Shown here: piece by piece, positions 27,412 to 37,666 of the stretch
How the letters are laid out: every line of letters begins with the position of its first letter
Numbering within the stretch: position 1 is the first letter of the stretch
Assembly (NCBI GenBank): GCA_017544165.1
Contig: JAFYER010000002.1
Coordinates: forward strand, 120,518 to 184,517
Reading direction: 5' to 3'
DNA: 64,000 nucleotides
Origin: Bacilli bacterium
Lineage (GTDB): Bacteria > Bacillota_I > Bacilli_A > RF39 > UBA660
The notes under the pieces: generated by a model
Told to the model about the DNA's origin: nothing
Databases searched by the model: none
What the model saw: only the letters and a program-made list of their open reading frames with translations
Translations under genes and position numbers: made by a program

Positions 27412-27443
27412 AGATCCTCCATATGTATATTATACCAATAATT

Positions 27444-27854
27444 TTACCTTTTGTCCTTAAAAAAGGTCTTTAAAAGTGAAGAATATTCTTCCTTTAATTC
27501 ATTATCTTTTATTTGGGTATATTCGATATTTTTCTTATCTTCATTATTAAAATTACTTTTTTCCAAATAATAGACTTTTTTAATTCTAGCTTGCCTTATT
27601 ACCTCTTTACACATATTGCAAGGTTCAAGACTTACATAAAGCTCACAGTCGTTTAATCGCCAGTCCTTTATTCTCTTTTCCGCTTTTGTTATAGCTATTA
27701 TTTCAGCATGATTAATACAGCTGTGGCTTTTTTGTTTGGTATTATGTGCTTCAGAAATAATTTCATTATCTCTTACTATTACACATCCAACAGGTATTTC
27801 ACCTTTCTTATATGCTTTTTTAGCTTCTTTTAATACTATTTCCAATATATTCAT
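27444..27854 (-). CDS. tadA: tRNA-specific adenosine deaminase
   Basis: Converts A34 to inosine in tRNA-Arg(ACG). The 136-residue enzyme has HAEIIAI with the catalytic glutamate and zinc histidine, and CNMCKEVIRQARI holding PCxxC-type zinc cysteines (EPCNMC). I use ATG 27854 with GGAGT 6 bp upstream; the longer in-frame start at 27878 would lie in the SRP RNA. Confidence 0.95.
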   Translation of the reverse strand: MNILEIVLKEAKKAYKKGEIPVGCVIVRDNEIISEAHNTKQKSHSCINHAEIIAITKAEKRIKDWRLNDCELYVSLEPCNMCKEVIRQARIKKVYYLEKSNFNNEDKKNIEYTQIKDNELKEEYSSLLKTFFKDKR

Positions 27855-27866
27855 ATTTACTCCATT

Positions 27867-27943
27867 AAAAAAGTGCACACAAATAGGGATTGATGTGGCT
27901 GCTTTCTTCCGAATCTGACCAGGTTACAATATATTTGTTGCAC
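27867..27943 (-). ncRNA. ffs: Small signal recognition particle RNA (4.5S type)
   Basis: The conserved apical part reads GGTCAGATTCGGAAGAAAGCAGCC at 27922-27899 in two short runs (GGTCAGATTCGG, then AAGAAAGCAGCC), matching the SRP domain IV with its GGAA loop. The ends GTGCAACAAAT and ATTTGTGTGCAC pair to close the rod, and six T follow (terminator). The transcript is about 75 nt, so it has no Alu domain, unlike Bacillus. It sits between gyrA and tadA as does scr in Bacillus. Confidence 0.92.
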
Positions 27944-27949
27944 GTATTT

Positions 27950-27978
27950 ATATTAACAATTATTACTTGCGATTGCAA
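27950..27978 (-). promoter_or_regulatory. Promoter of the SRP RNA
   Basis: On the minus strand TTGCAA (27978-27973), 17 bp, TAATAT (27955-27950); six bases further is the expected first base of the RNA at 27943. The position fits the folded RNA end exactly. Confidence 0.75.
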
Positions 27979-27983
27979 GTGTT

Positions 27984-27999
27984 TGTTTCACATGAAACT
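27984..27999. promoter_or_regulatory. parS site 1
   Basis: TGTTTCACATGAAACT differs from the parS consensus TGTTTCACGTGAAACA at two positions (one in the centre, one at the end). It lies between the SRP promoter and the gyrA stop codon. Confidence 0.75.
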
Positions 28000-28006
28000 A
28001 ATTTGT

Positions 28007-30643
28007 TTAATTTTGTTCAGTTTCACGTGAAACTTCTTCATTATTCCCTGTAGTTACCTCAGGAACTACTTGATCATCATTGTCATCATCTGAAGAAACA
28101 AGACTTACAGCCGCCACTAATTGGCCATCTTTTAGATTAATTACTCTAACACCTTGTGTTACGCGGCCTAATTCAGATATTTGATTAATTGGAATTCTAA
28201 CAACCATACCTTGGTTAGTCATAATAATAACATCGTTTTCTGGTACAACAAGTTTAACCGCTGATAATATACCATTCTTTTCAGTAATATTTAGAGCCTT
28301 AACACCTTTGCTGCCACGTTTTGTTTGACGATACTCCAATACTTTAGTTTGTTTACCATAACCTTTTTCGGTAATTAATAAGATATTATCTTCATCTTTA
28401 ACTACTTCAAGACAAATACATTTGTTCTCTTTTTCTAAATTAATTCCACGAACGCCGCTTGCTGTTCTACCCATAACACGAACATCTGTTTCGTTAAATC
28501 TTACCATTCTACCAGCATCTGAAGCAAGAAGGATATAATCACCTTTTTTAACTTTCTTAACGCCTGCAAGTTCATCGGTTTCTTTAAGATTAATGCAAAT
28601 CTTACCTGAATTTCTAATGTTTTCAAATTCAGAAAGCAAAGTTTTCTTAACAATACCTTCCTTAGTAGCAAAGAACAAATAATCAACATCAGTTTCACTT
28701 TGTGATACTGGAATTATTGAGTTAACTCTTTCATCTTTTTCTATCGATAACAGGTTGATAACTGGAAGTCCTTTCGAGGCACGACCATATTCAGGAATTT
28801 CATAACCTTTAACGCGATATACTTTACCTTTATTAGTAAAGAATAATAAATGATCATGGGTTGAAAGATTAACTAATTGTTCGATATAGTCTTCCTCGTT
28901 AGTTCCCATACCCTTAACACCAACGCCTCCACGGTGTTGTGTCTTATAAGTACCAACATTTGTTCTTTTTATATAGCCATTATGAGAAAGAGCTACGACA
29001 ATATTCTCTTCAGGGATAAGTGATTCATCCTCGATATATTCAATTGCCGTCATATCGATGTGAGTTCTTCTTTCATCAGCATATTTTTTCTTTATTTCAA
29101 GCATTTCTTCTTTAATGATATCAAGAACTTTTTGTTCTGATGCAAGAACTGACTTCAAGTAATCAATTTCCTTTAATAGTTCATTTAAATCACTTTCTAT
29201 TTTATCTCTTTCAAGACCTGTGAGACGTTTTAAACACATCTCTAGTATATTATCACTTTGAACCTCTGAAAGGCCAAAGCGAGCCATTAATTTACTTTTA
29301 GCCTCTTGATCATCAGAAGCTGCTCTAATTATTGATACAACTTCATCAATATTATCAAGGGCAATCTTTAATCCCTCCAAGATATGAACTTTTTTCTCAT
29401 CTTCATTTAATTCATATTTAGTACGACGAATAATTACTTCTTTTTGATGATCTATATATTTAGAAATAATTGATTTTAAACCTAATGTACGAGGTACACC
29501 ATTATCAAGCATAAGAAGAATAATTCCATAATTAACTTGAAAATTAGTATGTTTATATAAATTATTTAATACCACTTGAGGATTTGCATCCTTTTTAAGT
29601 GTTATTGTGATTTTAACACCATCTTTTAAATCTGTATGATAATCTGAAATACCATCAATAATCTTGTTATGAACAAGTTCTGCTACTCTATTTTTAAGTT
29701 CTAGAGTATTAACACCATATGGTACTTCCGTAATAACAATTGCATTATGATTATTATGTTCTTCGATAGTGGCTTTACTACGAATAACAATGCCACCACG
29801 ACCGGTTTCATAAGCTTGTTTAATACCTTTATTACCTAAGATAATACCACCTGTTGGAAAGTCTGGGCCTTTGATAAATTTCATTAATCCATCGACATCG
29901 ATATCAGGATTATCAATATATGCGATACAGCCATCAATAACCTCCCCTAAATTATGAGGGGGAATATTTGTGGCCATACCAACGGCGATACCCATTGTTC
30001 CGTTAACTAAGATATTTGGAAATCTAGATGGTAATACTTTTGGTTCTTTTTTTGTAAAATCAAAGTTATCATCCATATCAACTGTTTCTTTACGAATATC
30101 TCTAAGAAGTTCTAATGATAATTTAGCAAGCCTAGACTCGGTATAACGCATAGCTGCAGCGCCATCACCCTCGATATTACCAAAATTACCATGGCCATCA
30201 ACTAACATATAACGTTGGTTGAAATCTTGGGCCATTCTTACCATTGCTTCATAAATTGAGGAATCACCATGTGGATGGTAATTACCCATTACGTAACCAA
30301 CTGTTGTTGCGGATTTACGATGTGGTTTATCAGGTGTATAACCTGATTCATACATTGCCCATAAAATACGTCGATTAACAGGTTTTAGACCATCACGTAA
30401 GTCAGGTAATGCTCTTGCGGTAATTACACTCATAGAATATTCTAAGAAAGATGTACTTACTTCACTTACAATATTATTTTCAGTTAAACTATCTCTTTCG
30501 TGAAAATATCCACTAAATTCAGCATTATTTACATGTGTATCAATATTATTTTCTTGTTCTTCTTCAATTACTTCTTCATTTTTTTCTAATTGATCTTCCG
30601 AAGCTCTTTCTAAAAGTTCATCTAAATTGTTGTCATTTTCCAT
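28007..30643 (-). CDS. gyrA: DNA gyrase subunit A
   Basis: Cuts and rejoins DNA in the supercoiling reaction. Residues 1-55 are an acidic extension not usual in GyrA. Then follow the conserved core with [16 protein letters not shown], the quinolone region [19 protein letters not shown] (serine and glutamate at the resistance positions, hence wild type), the active-site tyrosine in [10 protein letters not shown], and the C-terminal beta-pinwheel with the GyrA box-like [12 protein letters not shown]. 878 residues in all. A parS site is embedded in the last codons. It follows gyrB by 15 bp. Confidence 0.97.
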   Translation of the reverse strand: MENDNNLDELLERASEDQLEKNEEVIEEEQENNIDTHVNNAEFSGYFHERDSLTENNIVSEVSTSFLEYSMSVITARALPDLRDGLKPVNRRILWAMYESGYTPDKPHRKSATTVGYVMGNYHPHGDSSIYEAMVRMAQDFNQRYMLVDGHGNFGNIEGDGAAAMRYTESRLAKLSLELLRDIRKETVDMDDNFDFTKKEPKVLPSRFPNILVNGTMGIAVGMATNIPPHNLGEVIDGCIAYIDNPDIDVDGLMKFIKGPDFPTGGIILGNKGIKQAYETGRGGIVIRSKATIEEHNNHNAIVITEVPYGVNTLELKNRVAELVHNKIIDGISDYHTDLKDGVKITITLKKDANPQVVLNNLYKHTNFQVNYGIILLMLDNGVPRTLGLKSIISKYIDHQKEVIIRRTKYELNEDEKKVHILEGLKIALDNIDEVVSIIRAASDDQEAKSKLMARFGLSEVQSDNILEMCLKRLTGLERDKIESDLNELLKEIDYLKSVLASEQKVLDIIKEEMLEIKKKYADERRTHIDMTAIEYIEDESLIPEENIVVALSHNGYIKRTNVGTYKTQHRGGVGVKGMGTNEEDYIEQLVNLSTHDHLLFFTNKGKVYRVKGYEIPEYGRASKGLPVINLLSIEKDERVNSIIPVSQSETDVDYLFFATKEGIVKKTLLSEFENIRNSGKICINLKETDELAGVKKVKKGDYILLASDAGRMVRFNETDVRVMGRTASGVRGINLEKENKCICLEVVKDEDNILLITEKGYGKQTKVLEYRQTKRGSKGVKALNITEKNGILSAVKLVVPENDVIIMTNQGMVVRIPINQISELGRVTQGVRVINLKDGQLVAAVSLVSSDDDNDDQVVPEVTTGNNEEVSRETEQN
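28019..28034. promoter_or_regulatory. parS site 2, inside the end of gyrA
   Basis: AGTTTCACGTGAAACT keeps the full 14-bp palindromic core GTTTCACGTGAAAC of parS. It encodes VSRET in the last residues of GyrA. Centre to centre it is 35 bp from site 1. The window encodes a ParB-family protein at 43.4 kb that could bind it. Confidence 0.85.
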
Positions 30644-30658
30644 ATTTTCACCTTCTTC

Positions 30659-32584
30659 CTAAATATCTATGTTAATTGCATAACCTGCATTTTCGACGAT
30701 AAATTCTCTTCTTGGGTCAACTTCATCACCCATTAATTTTTCAAAAATAGCATCAGCCGCAACTAAATCATCAACAGTTATTTTTCTAAGTACTCTTTTT
30801 TCAATGTCCATTGTGGTTTCATTAAGTTCTTCAGCATCCATTTCACCAAGACCTTTCATTCTGGCTACTTCAGCTTTTTGTCTTACACCATCAGTAAGTG
30901 TTGCTAAATATTTATCCTTCTCTTCATCATTTAGGACGTACTTGCGTGTTTTCCCGTGCATTATACGATATAAAGGAGGTTGAGCAGCATAAACATGTCC
31001 AGCTTCAACAATCGGTCTAAAAAAGCGATAAAATAACGTTAAAAGTAATACTCTAATATGTGAACCATCGACATCGGCATCGGTCATGATAATAATTTTA
31101 TCGTAACGTAATTTAGATAAATCAAATTCATCACCAATTCCCGTACCAAATGCGGTAATAATTGTTCTAATTTCTTCATTTCCAAGTGCTTTATCAAGTC
31201 TTGCTTTTTCTACATTTAGTATTTTTCCTCTTAAAGGTAGGATTGCTTGAGTCATTGAATCACGACCCTTTTTAGCACTACCACCAGCGGAATCTCCCTC
31301 GACAATAAATATTTCTGATACTTTTGGATCTTTACTCTTACAATCTGATAATTTTCCAAAGAAATTGGTTGTTTGCAGATCACTTTTTCTTGTTATTTCC
31401 CTAGCCTTTTTAGCTGCATTACGTGCTCGACATGCAAGCATTGCTTTATTAATAATTAATTTAGCTTCGTCAGGATTTTCTAACAAGAATTTTTCAAAAC
31501 CATTTGAAAAGACACTATCAGCAAGTTTTCTTACTTCGGAATTACCTAATCTTCCTTTAGTTTGACCCTCAAATTGGGGATTTGGATGCTTACAAGAAAT
31601 AATCATTGTAAGACCTTCTTTGACATCATCACCAGTTAAGGATTCATCTTTTTCTTTTAAAATACCATTTTTACGGGCATAACTATTAATAACTCTTGTT
31701 AAAGCTCTTCTTACACCTTCTTCATGAGTTCCACCATCATGAGTGTTGATATTATTAACAAATGAATAAATATTATCATTATAACCAGTGTTATATTGCA
31801 TAGCTACTTCGAAAAAGACATTTTCCTCAGTACCCTCTAAATGAATAATATCTTCGTGAATTGGTGTTTTCCCTTGATTAATAAATCTAACATATTCAGA
31901 AATACCACCTTCATAGCAAAAACTATCACCAGTTGTATCTTCTTCATCACGATCATCTCTTAAAGTTAGTTTTAATCCTCTATTTAAGAAAGCAAGTTCC
32001 CTAGTTCTTACCTTTAAAGTTTCATAATCATAGATAGTCGTATCAAAAATAGTAGGATCTGGTTTAAAGGTAACAGTTGTTCCTGTACGATTTGCTTCAC
32101 AATCCCCTATTACAGTTAATTTTTGAGCTATTTTACCACCATTAGTAAATTTAGCTTCATATATTTTACTATCTTTATAAACTGTAACGGTTACAAATGA
32201 TGATAAAGCGTTAACAACTGAAGCTCCAACACCATGAAGACCACCAGAAACTTTATAACCGCCTCCACCAAATTTACCACCGGCATGAAGAACTGTATAA
32301 ACAGTTTCAACTGTCGAAATTCCTGTTTTAGGGTGAATTCCTACTGGTATACCACGTCCATCATCCTTAACTGTAACAGAATTGTCTTTATTAATAACTA
32401 TTTCAATATTATTACAAAAACCTGCTAAAGCCTCATCAATTGCATTATCAACAATTTCCCATACAAGGTGATGTAACCCTTTTATATCGGTAGTTCCAAT
32501 ATACATACCAGGTCTTTTACGGACTGCTTCTAGTCCTTCTAAGACTTGTATATCATTTTCAGTGTATTTTTGTTCATTATCCAT
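30659..32584 (-). CDS. gyrB: DNA gyrase subunit B
   Basis: ATPase subunit of gyrase. The 641 residues contain the GHKL motifs [23 protein letters not shown] and [17 protein letters not shown], and the Toprim [14 protein letters not shown] and ITDADVDG-like [11 protein letters not shown]. Its length fits GyrB rather than ParE, as does its place between recF and gyrA. It overlaps recF by 8 bp. Confidence 0.97.
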   Translation of the reverse strand: MDNEQKYTENDIQVLEGLEAVRKRPGMYIGTTDIKGLHHLVWEIVDNAIDEALAGFCNNIEIVINKDNSVTVKDDGRGIPVGIHPKTGISTVETVYTVLHAGGKFGGGGYKVSGGLHGVGASVVNALSSFVTVTVYKDSKIYEAKFTNGGKIAQKLTVIGDCEANRTGTTVTFKPDPTIFDTTIYDYETLKVRTRELAFLNRGLKLTLRDDRDEEDTTGDSFCYEGGISEYVRFINQGKTPIHEDIIHLEGTEENVFFEVAMQYNTGYNDNIYSFVNNINTHDGGTHEEGVRRALTRVINSYARKNGILKEKDESLTGDDVKEGLTMIISCKHPNPQFEGQTKGRLGNSEVRKLADSVFSNGFEKFLLENPDEAKLIINKAMLACRARNAAKKAREITRKSDLQTTNFFGKLSDCKSKDPKVSEIFIVEGDSAGGSAKKGRDSMTQAILPLRGKILNVEKARLDKALGNEEIRTIITAFGTGIGDEFDLSKLRYDKIIIMTDADVDGSHIRVLLLTLFYRFFRPIVEAGHVYAAQPPLYRIMHGKTRKYVLNDEEKDKYLATLTDGVRQKAEVARMKGLGEMDAEELNETTMDIEKRVLRKITVDDLVAADAIFEKLMGDEVDPRREFIVENAGYAINIDI

Positions 32585-33677
32585 TATTATCTATCCTTTC
32601 AACGTTTGCATTATTAACTTTATAAATAGATGCATCAACAAGTAATTCTTTATTTACCTTATCAATATCTGTCGTTGTTATAAAAGTTTGAACTTCTTTA
32701 TTTAACATTTTTATAATATTATTTATCTTTTTATCATCTAACTCACTAAACAAATCATCCAGTATTAATATAGGAAAATCATGTGTTAATTTCTTTATAA
32801 TTAATACTTCAGAAAGTTTAAATGATATTATTGAATTTTTTTGTTGGCCTACACTACCATATTCTCTAATGTTATGACCATCTAATTTAATTTCAAAATC
32901 ATCATGATGAATACCAAATAGTGTTTTACCATAATTCATTTCTTTACGATAATTTCTTCGATAATCATCTGTTAATTTATCAACATTTTTATTTTTAAAC
33001 ATACTTTTATAATTAATTTTAAGATCACCATATTCAAAAATATTTTTATAAATATCAGAAATAAAATTATTTAGTTCATTTATATATTCATTTCTAATAT
33101 TAGCTATTTTTAGACCATAATCGATTAATTTACCTGTCAAAATATCTAAATATTCCGTCGAGGAATTACCATTTATAAGTAGTTGTTTTAGATATGCATT
33201 ACGATTTTTTAATACTTTGTTATAATCACTTAACAAATTTAAATATTCTTTATTAATTTGGGATATTTCAATATTTAATATTTTTCTTCGAAATGCTGGT
33301 GAATCATTAATAAACCGCGTATCAAGTGGGTTAAATAAAACAATATTGATTTTAGTTACATAGTCACTTATCTTATTTAACTTATCGCCATCAATAAAAA
33401 CTTTTTTACCTTCTTCATCGATATCGATTTGGTAACTACATTTTTCATTTGTAACTATAGTTCCATTAACACTTGCTTTTCCTTCATTTTCCTTAATAAG
33501 GTTTAAATCATTATTGGTTCTAAATGATTTAGTAAGTGCAAGAAGATATATTCCTTCGATTAGATTTGACTTACCACTTCCATTATCTCCAAAAATAATA
33601 TTTGTTGTATCAGAAAAATCAACATCTAAATTAGAATAATTTCGAAAATTTTTTAAAACCAATTTTTTTAATTTCAT
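32577..33677 (-). CDS. recF: Recombination protein RecF
   Basis: SMC-like ATPase that loads RecA at gaps. It has [18 protein letters not shown] N-terminus, Walker [17 protein letters not shown], the signature [16 protein letters not shown] and Walker [17 protein letters not shown]. 366 residues, normal. It follows the ComK-like gene but has its own TATAAT box upstream. Confidence 0.96.
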   Translation of the reverse strand: MKLKKLVLKNFRNYSNLDVDFSDTTNIIFGDNGSGKSNLIEGIYLLALTKSFRTNNDLNLIKENEGKASVNGTIVTNEKCSYQIDIDEEGKKVFIDGDKLNKISDYVTKINIVLFNPLDTRFINDSPAFRRKILNIEISQINKEYLNLLSDYNKVLKNRNAYLKQLLINGNSSTEYLDILTGKLIDYGLKIANIRNEYINELNNFISDIYKNIFEYGDLKINYKSMFKNKNVDKLTDDYRRNYRKEMNYGKTLFGIHHDDFEIKLDGHNIREYGSVGQQKNSIISFKLSEVLIIKKLTHDFPILILDDLFSELDDKKINNIIKMLNKEVQTFITTTDIDKVNKELLVDASIYKVNNANVERIDNNG

Positions 33678-33744
33678 GTTAAACCTCTTTTTTAGATAAA
33701 ATATAAATTGTTTTAATTTTTCTCGTACACCTATACGTAATTTA

Positions 33745-33773
33745 ATTATATCATAAATATGGTATTAAAAAAA
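33745..33773 (-). promoter_or_regulatory. Promoter upstream of recF
   Basis: On the minus strand a perfect TATAAT (33750-33745) with TTTTTT at the -35 position, which overlaps the T run of the preceding terminator. The -35 is weak. Confidence 0.45.
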
Positions 33774-33798
33774 GCAAAATCAACGATTTTTGCTCTTT
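33767..33798 (-). terminator. Terminator of the ComK-family gene
   Basis: AGCAAAA, loop ATCGTTGA, TTTTGCT followed by six or more T on the minus strand, starting in the last codons of the gene. It separates the ComK-like gene from recF. Confidence 0.75.
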
Positions 33799-34217
33799 AA
33801 AATAGATTCTAAACGTGAGGATCTTAAAATTTGATTATTAATAATTTTTGTTGAAATATTAATCTCAATTTTTAAGCCATTTTTAAAAATAATGAAAGTT
33901 TTATTATCATCACAAAAATATTTTTCAATCCAAGCATAATTAATCCACATACAATCATCACATTTAAATGATGATGTGGGAAACATAATTATCTCTTGAT
34001 ATTCACTAATTATTATCGGTGCTTTATATATTGAGCCAAGTAAATAATTAGTTCCTTCGATTCGACCTTTTAATGAACTACCATAATACTTACAACAATC
34101 ATTTAACACATCTTCAATCTTCCTTCTGATGACATGTTTTTCTTTATTATCATAAATAATTGTATTATTGTTACTTTTAATAACTAAAATAGTATTTTTA
34201 TCGATAATATATGGCAT
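33780..34217 (-). CDS. comK: ComK-family competence transcription factor homologue
   Basis: The 145-residue protein resembles ComK of Bacillus through most of its length. Shared blocks are CKYYGSSLKGRIEGT (ComK CRFFGSSYAGRKAGT), KAPIIISEYQEIIMFPTSS (ComK PPIMVDPSNQIFLFPTLSS), CMWINYAWIEKYF (ComK CGWISHVHV) and FKNGLKIEINIS with NQILRSSRL near the end. ComK binds DNA as a tetramer and turns on the DNA-uptake genes. It lies between dnaN and recF, where Bacillus has yaaA. Start is ATG 34217 with AGGGG 8 bp upstream. Role in this organism is inferred. Confidence 0.78.
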   Translation of the reverse strand: MPYIIDKNTILVIKSNNNTIIYDNKEKHVIRRKIEDVLNDCCKYYGSSLKGRIEGTNYLLGSIYKAPIIISEYQEIIMFPTSSFKCDDCMWINYAWIEKYFCDDNKTFIIFKNGLKIEINISTKIINNQILRSSRLESILKSKNR

Positions 34218-34281
34218 ATATTCTTCCCCTGACAATTAATATATAACACATAATTATTAAAAAATTAGTCGAATTTTGTTA

Positions 34282-35400
34282 TTAATATGTTTTTATAGGT
34301 AAAATTAATTCAATTACGGTATCATCATCGACAGCATTAATAATAATTGGTTTATCATCACCATTTATTTGGAGAATAATATTGTCGGTATTTAATACTT
34401 TTAAAGCTTCCATCATATATTTTGATGAAAAACTGATATCTAATTTATTTTTATTATTAGATTCAATTGTAAGTTCCTCTTTAGTTTTACCATTTTCCGC
34501 AGAACTACCAAAAATAATCATTTTTTTGTCATCAATACTCATTTTAACAATATTTTTATCTTTACTAATTGTAATAATTGAAGCACGATCAATTGCATCA
34601 TAGAACTCTTTTAAACTTAAATTAATCATATAAGCAAATTCTTTAGGAATATAATTAGTTGTATCAGGATAAGTTCCATTTAATAATGTTGTTTGAAGCA
34701 TTATATTTTTAAATTTAAATAATAATTTGTTAGTAAATATGTGAATTTGAACATCTTCATCCTCTTTTAAGATAGATACAAGTTCATTAACACTTTTACC
34801 AGGTATAACAATATTAATTGCATCCTCAACTGCTGTTGATAACTTAATTACTTTTTTAGCTAAACGATATGAATCTGTTGCTATACACTCTAAAATATCA
34901 CCATTTATCTTAAAATTTAAACCGGTAAGAAGTGGTCTTACTTCTTGCGTAGACATTGCATAAGATGTTTGATTAATAATTTGGCGAAGAAGTGTTGAAT
35001 CTAAGTTAACAATATTTGAACTTTCCTCTAAAGAGATATTTGGATAATCTTCAATATTATAACAATTTAATAAAAATTCATTTGTATCTGTATATATTTT
35101 TACTGTATTATTATCAGAACTTTCAAAATTAATAACATCACTAGGCATCTTTCTAATAATATCTAATATATATCTACTTTGAATTATTAACTTACCAGTC
35201 TTTTCTATTTTCTTTATATCTTTTTTATCAATTGTTACTTTAATTGTAAGTTCACTATCACTTGCTAGTAATTCTAACCCTTCTTTATTTGCTTCGATTA
35301 CAATACCATTTAATACAGGAATTGTTATCTTTTGTGATAAAGCTTTAGTTACATTATATAAAGCCTCTAAAAAAATATTTTTGTCTATTGTAAATTTCAT
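34282..35400 (-). CDS. dnaN: DNA polymerase III beta sliding clamp
   Basis: Ring-shaped clamp that tethers the polymerase. The 372-residue protein has MKFTIDKNIFLEALYNVTKA, TIPVLNGIVIEA, IATDSYRLAKKVI and the C-terminus VIELILPIKTY, which forms the peptide pocket. It follows dnaA by 117 bp, and that gap contains two DnaA boxes and a TATAAT. Confidence 0.97.
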   Translation of the reverse strand: MKFTIDKNIFLEALYNVTKALSQKITIPVLNGIVIEANKEGLELLASDSELTIKVTIDKKDIKKIEKTGKLIIQSRYILDIIRKMPSDVINFESSDNNTVKIYTDTNEFLLNCYNIEDYPNISLEESSNIVNLDSTLLRQIINQTSYAMSTQEVRPLLTGLNFKINGDILECIATDSYRLAKKVIKLSTAVEDAINIVIPGKSVNELVSILKEDEDVQIHIFTNKLLFKFKNIMLQTTLLNGTYPDTTNYIPKEFAYMINLSLKEFYDAIDRASIITISKDKNIVKMSIDDKKMIIFGSSAENGKTKEELTIESNNKNKLDISFSSKYMMEALKVLNTDNIILQINGDDKPIIINAVDDDTVIELILPIKTY

Positions 35401-35517
35401 TTTGTACCTTCTTTCATTTTTTTTTAAATAATTATCTTTATTATACTGTTGATTGTTGTTGATAACTTTTTTTAATCATATTTTATAGGGATTAATCATA
35501 TAATTTATCAACATTTT
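35401..35517. other. dnaA-dnaN intergenic DnaA-box cluster (origin part 2)
   Basis: Contains two perfect TTATCAACA boxes, one on the minus strand (35465-35457) and one on the plus strand (35505-35513), and a related CAATCAACA at 35455-35447. On the minus strand TATAAT (35445-35440) is a likely dnaN promoter, lying directly after the box pair. The rest is A/T-rich. This corresponds to the downstream half of a bipartite oriC as in Bacillus. Confidence 0.7.
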
Positions 35518-36873
35518 TTATAACTTACTTTCAATATCTTTAATAATCAAATTTAATTTTGTATCTGTTTTTAATTCATTTGTTATTTTATCAAGTGCTG
35601 ATGATACTGTTGAATGATCCCTCCCTCCAAATTCTAAACCTATTCTGGCAAGACCTTCATCTGTATCAATTCGACATAAATACATAGCTATATGTCTTGG
35701 CCTTGCGATATTTGCAGTTTTCTTTTTACTTTTTAAATCACTAACTGATATATTAAAGTAATCTGCAACTATATTTTGAATCTTACTAATGGAATTTTCT
35801 GAATAAATATTAACTTTAACAAAGTCATTTAATGCTTCCATTGCAAAATTTAAATCTATTTTATTTTGGCCCATCATTGCCGTATAAGCCATTAATCTAT
35901 TAATAGTTCCTATTATTTGTCTAACATCATTCTTACAAGAATTAGCTATATACTCTATTATTTCTTGATTTAATTTATTTTCTAATATTGTATTTTTAAT
36001 ATTTTTTTGGATTATTTTGCACTTGAGTTCAAAATCTGGTGGAAAAATATCAACATATAATCCCATCATAAATCTACTTCGTAATCGATCTTCAAATTTA
36101 TTTAATTCTTCTGGGGATTTATCACTACTTATGATAATTTGTTTATTAGCATTATATAAGTGATTAAATATATTAAAGAATTCTTGTTGAGATTTTACTG
36201 AATCTACAAGTATTTGAATATCATCTATCATAAGGACATCAACATTTTGATATTTTCTTTTAAAACTATTGGCATATTCCATTGAATCTTTGCCTTTATT
36301 AACACTTGCAATTCCAGTGTAATCATCGCGAAATTCATAACTTGTAACATATAATACTTTTTTCTTTGAAGTAGACATTATATAATTACCAATTGCATGC
36401 ATTAAGTGAGTCTTACCTATTCCACTTTTACCATATAAGAAAAATGGATTTTGCCCATTACCAGGATTTTCAGCAACCATATGAGCATTCATAACAGCAA
36501 ATTTATTAGAATCCCCTACTACAAAAGTATCGAAAGTAAAATCAGGATTTAAATTACTTTCCCATTCCTCTTCTAAATAAGGGCTTACATCAATTACTGT
36601 ACTTTTCCTTTCGGCTTCTTCCTCTATTTCTTCTTTGGTTAAGTAAGATATATTATAATTTGTATTACTAATAGAATAAAATGTTTGTTCAATTAAATCT
36701 TTATATGTTGTAGATAAAATAGTTCGATGAATTTCCATTGGAACTTCAATAACTAAATTATCTTCATCTAAAGAAAAAGGTTTTAAAGTAGCAAACCATA
36801 AATTATAAACATTTAAACTAACTTTTGGTTGAATTTCTTCTAAAAAAGATTTGAATAATTCATTTATGTTCAT
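35518..36873 (-). CDS. dnaA: Chromosomal replication initiator DnaA
   Basis: Opens the origin. Four domains are visible: the DnaD/DnaB-binding N-terminus (1-80), a linker, the AAA+ domain (about 105-320) with Walker A YGKSGIGKTHLMHAIG and MIDDIQILV, and the DNA-binding domain IV (about 345-451) with RPRHIAMYLCR and FGGRDHSTVSSALDK. 451 residues, normal for Firmicutes. It has a GGGGTAAGGG ribosome-binding site. Confidence 0.98.
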   Translation of the reverse strand: MNINELFKSFLEEIQPKVSLNVYNLWFATLKPFSLDEDNLVIEVPMEIHRTILSTTYKDLIEQTFYSISNTNYNISYLTKEEIEEEAERKSTVIDVSPYLEEEWESNLNPDFTFDTFVVGDSNKFAVMNAHMVAENPGNGQNPFFLYGKSGIGKTHLMHAIGNYIMSTSKKKVLYVTSYEFRDDYTGIASVNKGKDSMEYANSFKRKYQNVDVLMIDDIQILVDSVKSQQEFFNIFNHLYNANKQIIISSDKSPEELNKFEDRLRSRFMMGLYVDIFPPDFELKCKIIQKNIKNTILENKLNQEIIEYIANSCKNDVRQIIGTINRLMAYTAMMGQNKIDLNFAMEALNDFVKVNIYSENSISKIQNIVADYFNISVSDLKSKKKTANIARPRHIAMYLCRIDTDEGLARIGLEFGGRDHSTVSSALDKITNELKTDTKLNLIIKDIESKL

Positions 36874-37110
36874 ACCCTTACCCCACTAATAATTATTAAC
36901 AAATTCATTGTATCTTATTTTTTTTTAAAGATAAAGAATAAAATATGAATCAAGCAGTTATCAACAAAGTTATCAACACCAATTATCCTTTTGTTATGTA
37001 TGATAACACAACATATCAACACTTTCAACAAATTTAATATGTTGATTAATTATTTTTATCAACATCATTAAAAATCTTAAGTTGTTAGTTTGTTGATAAC
37101 TTATTATATT
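36874..37110. other. Replication origin oriC (upstream DnaA-box region)
   Basis: Between the divergent dnaA and rpmH. Perfect TTATCAACA boxes lie at 36958-36966, 36970-36978 and 37056-37064 on the plus strand and 37099-37091 on the minus strand; one-mismatch boxes are at 37013-37021 and 37048-37040. The first two are 12 bp apart. An A/T-only stretch beside 37100-37150 may be the unwinding element. Gene orientation switches here, which agrees with bidirectional replication from this site. Confidence 0.88.
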
Positions 37111-37114
37111 AATC

Positions 37115-37144
37115 TTGACATATCGTAAAATATAATATTATAAT
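37115..37144 (+). promoter_or_regulatory. Promoter of rpmH
   Basis: TTGACA (37115-37120), 18 bp, TATAAT (37139-37144), followed by AAGGAG as the rpmH ribosome-binding site at 37157. Confidence 0.7.
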
Positions 37145-37171
37145 AATAACGCTAAAAAGGAGAAATTTTAT

Positions 37172-37294
37172 ATGAAAAGAACATATCAACCTAATAAAAG
37201 AAAAATGAAAAAAACTCATGGATTTTTTTCTAGAAAAGGCGGAAAAGTATTAGCTTCTCGTCGTAGAAAAGGAAGAAAAGTTTTATCAAAGTAA
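37172..37294 (+). CDS. rpmH: Ribosomal protein bL34, shortened
   Basis: The 40-residue protein starts [18 protein letters not shown] and ends [15 protein letters not shown]. Bacterial L34 normally has about 44-46 residues; here the stretch between HGF and VL is 7 residues rather than 11, an in-frame loss of four. AAGGAG lies 9 bp before the ATG. rpmH-rnpA order at the origin is universal in Firmicutes. Confidence 0.95.
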   Translation: MKRTYQPNKRKMKKTHGFFSRKGGKVLASRRRKGRKVLSK

Positions 37295-37318
37295 ACCACT
37301 AAAAAGTGGTTTTTTTTC
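37294..37318 (+). terminator. Terminator after rpmH
   Basis: AACCACT, loop AAAA, AGTGGTT and a T run. It should reduce transcription from rpmH into rnpA, which is needed in much lower amounts. Confidence 0.85.
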
Positions 37319-37333
37319 TATTAAAGGATTTTT

Positions 37334-37666
37334 ATGAAAAAAAAGGAAACAATAAAATCTAAATTAGATTTTAATACTATTATTAATAATGGAAAGAAAG
37401 TAGGTAATGAATACTTTACTGTTTTTTATATGGATTATGATAAAAACGAAAAGTTATTCGGAGTTACAATTCAGAAAAAATCCGGAAATGCAGTTGTTAG
37501 GAATAAATTAAAAAGACAAACAAGAGCATTAATTGATGAAACTAAAATACTATTTAAAAATTATCGAAAGTATATTATAATAATTAAGAAAAAATGTTTA
37601 ACGGCTAAATATAATGAAAAATTATTAGCTCTTAAAACATTAGTAGGAGAAATAAATGAAAAATAA
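37334..37666 (+). CDS. rnpA: Ribonuclease P protein component
   Basis: Binds the catalytic RNA of RNase P in tRNA 5' maturation. The 110-residue basic protein has the RNR signature NAVVRNKLKRQTRALI. AAAGGA precedes the ATG. Its end overlaps yidC by 11 bp. Confidence 0.95.
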   Translation: MKKKETIKSKLDFNTIINNGKKVGNEYFTVFYMDYDKNEKLFGVTIQKKSGNAVVRNKLKRQTRALIDETKILFKNYRKYIIIIKKKCLTAKYNEKLLALKTLVGEINEK

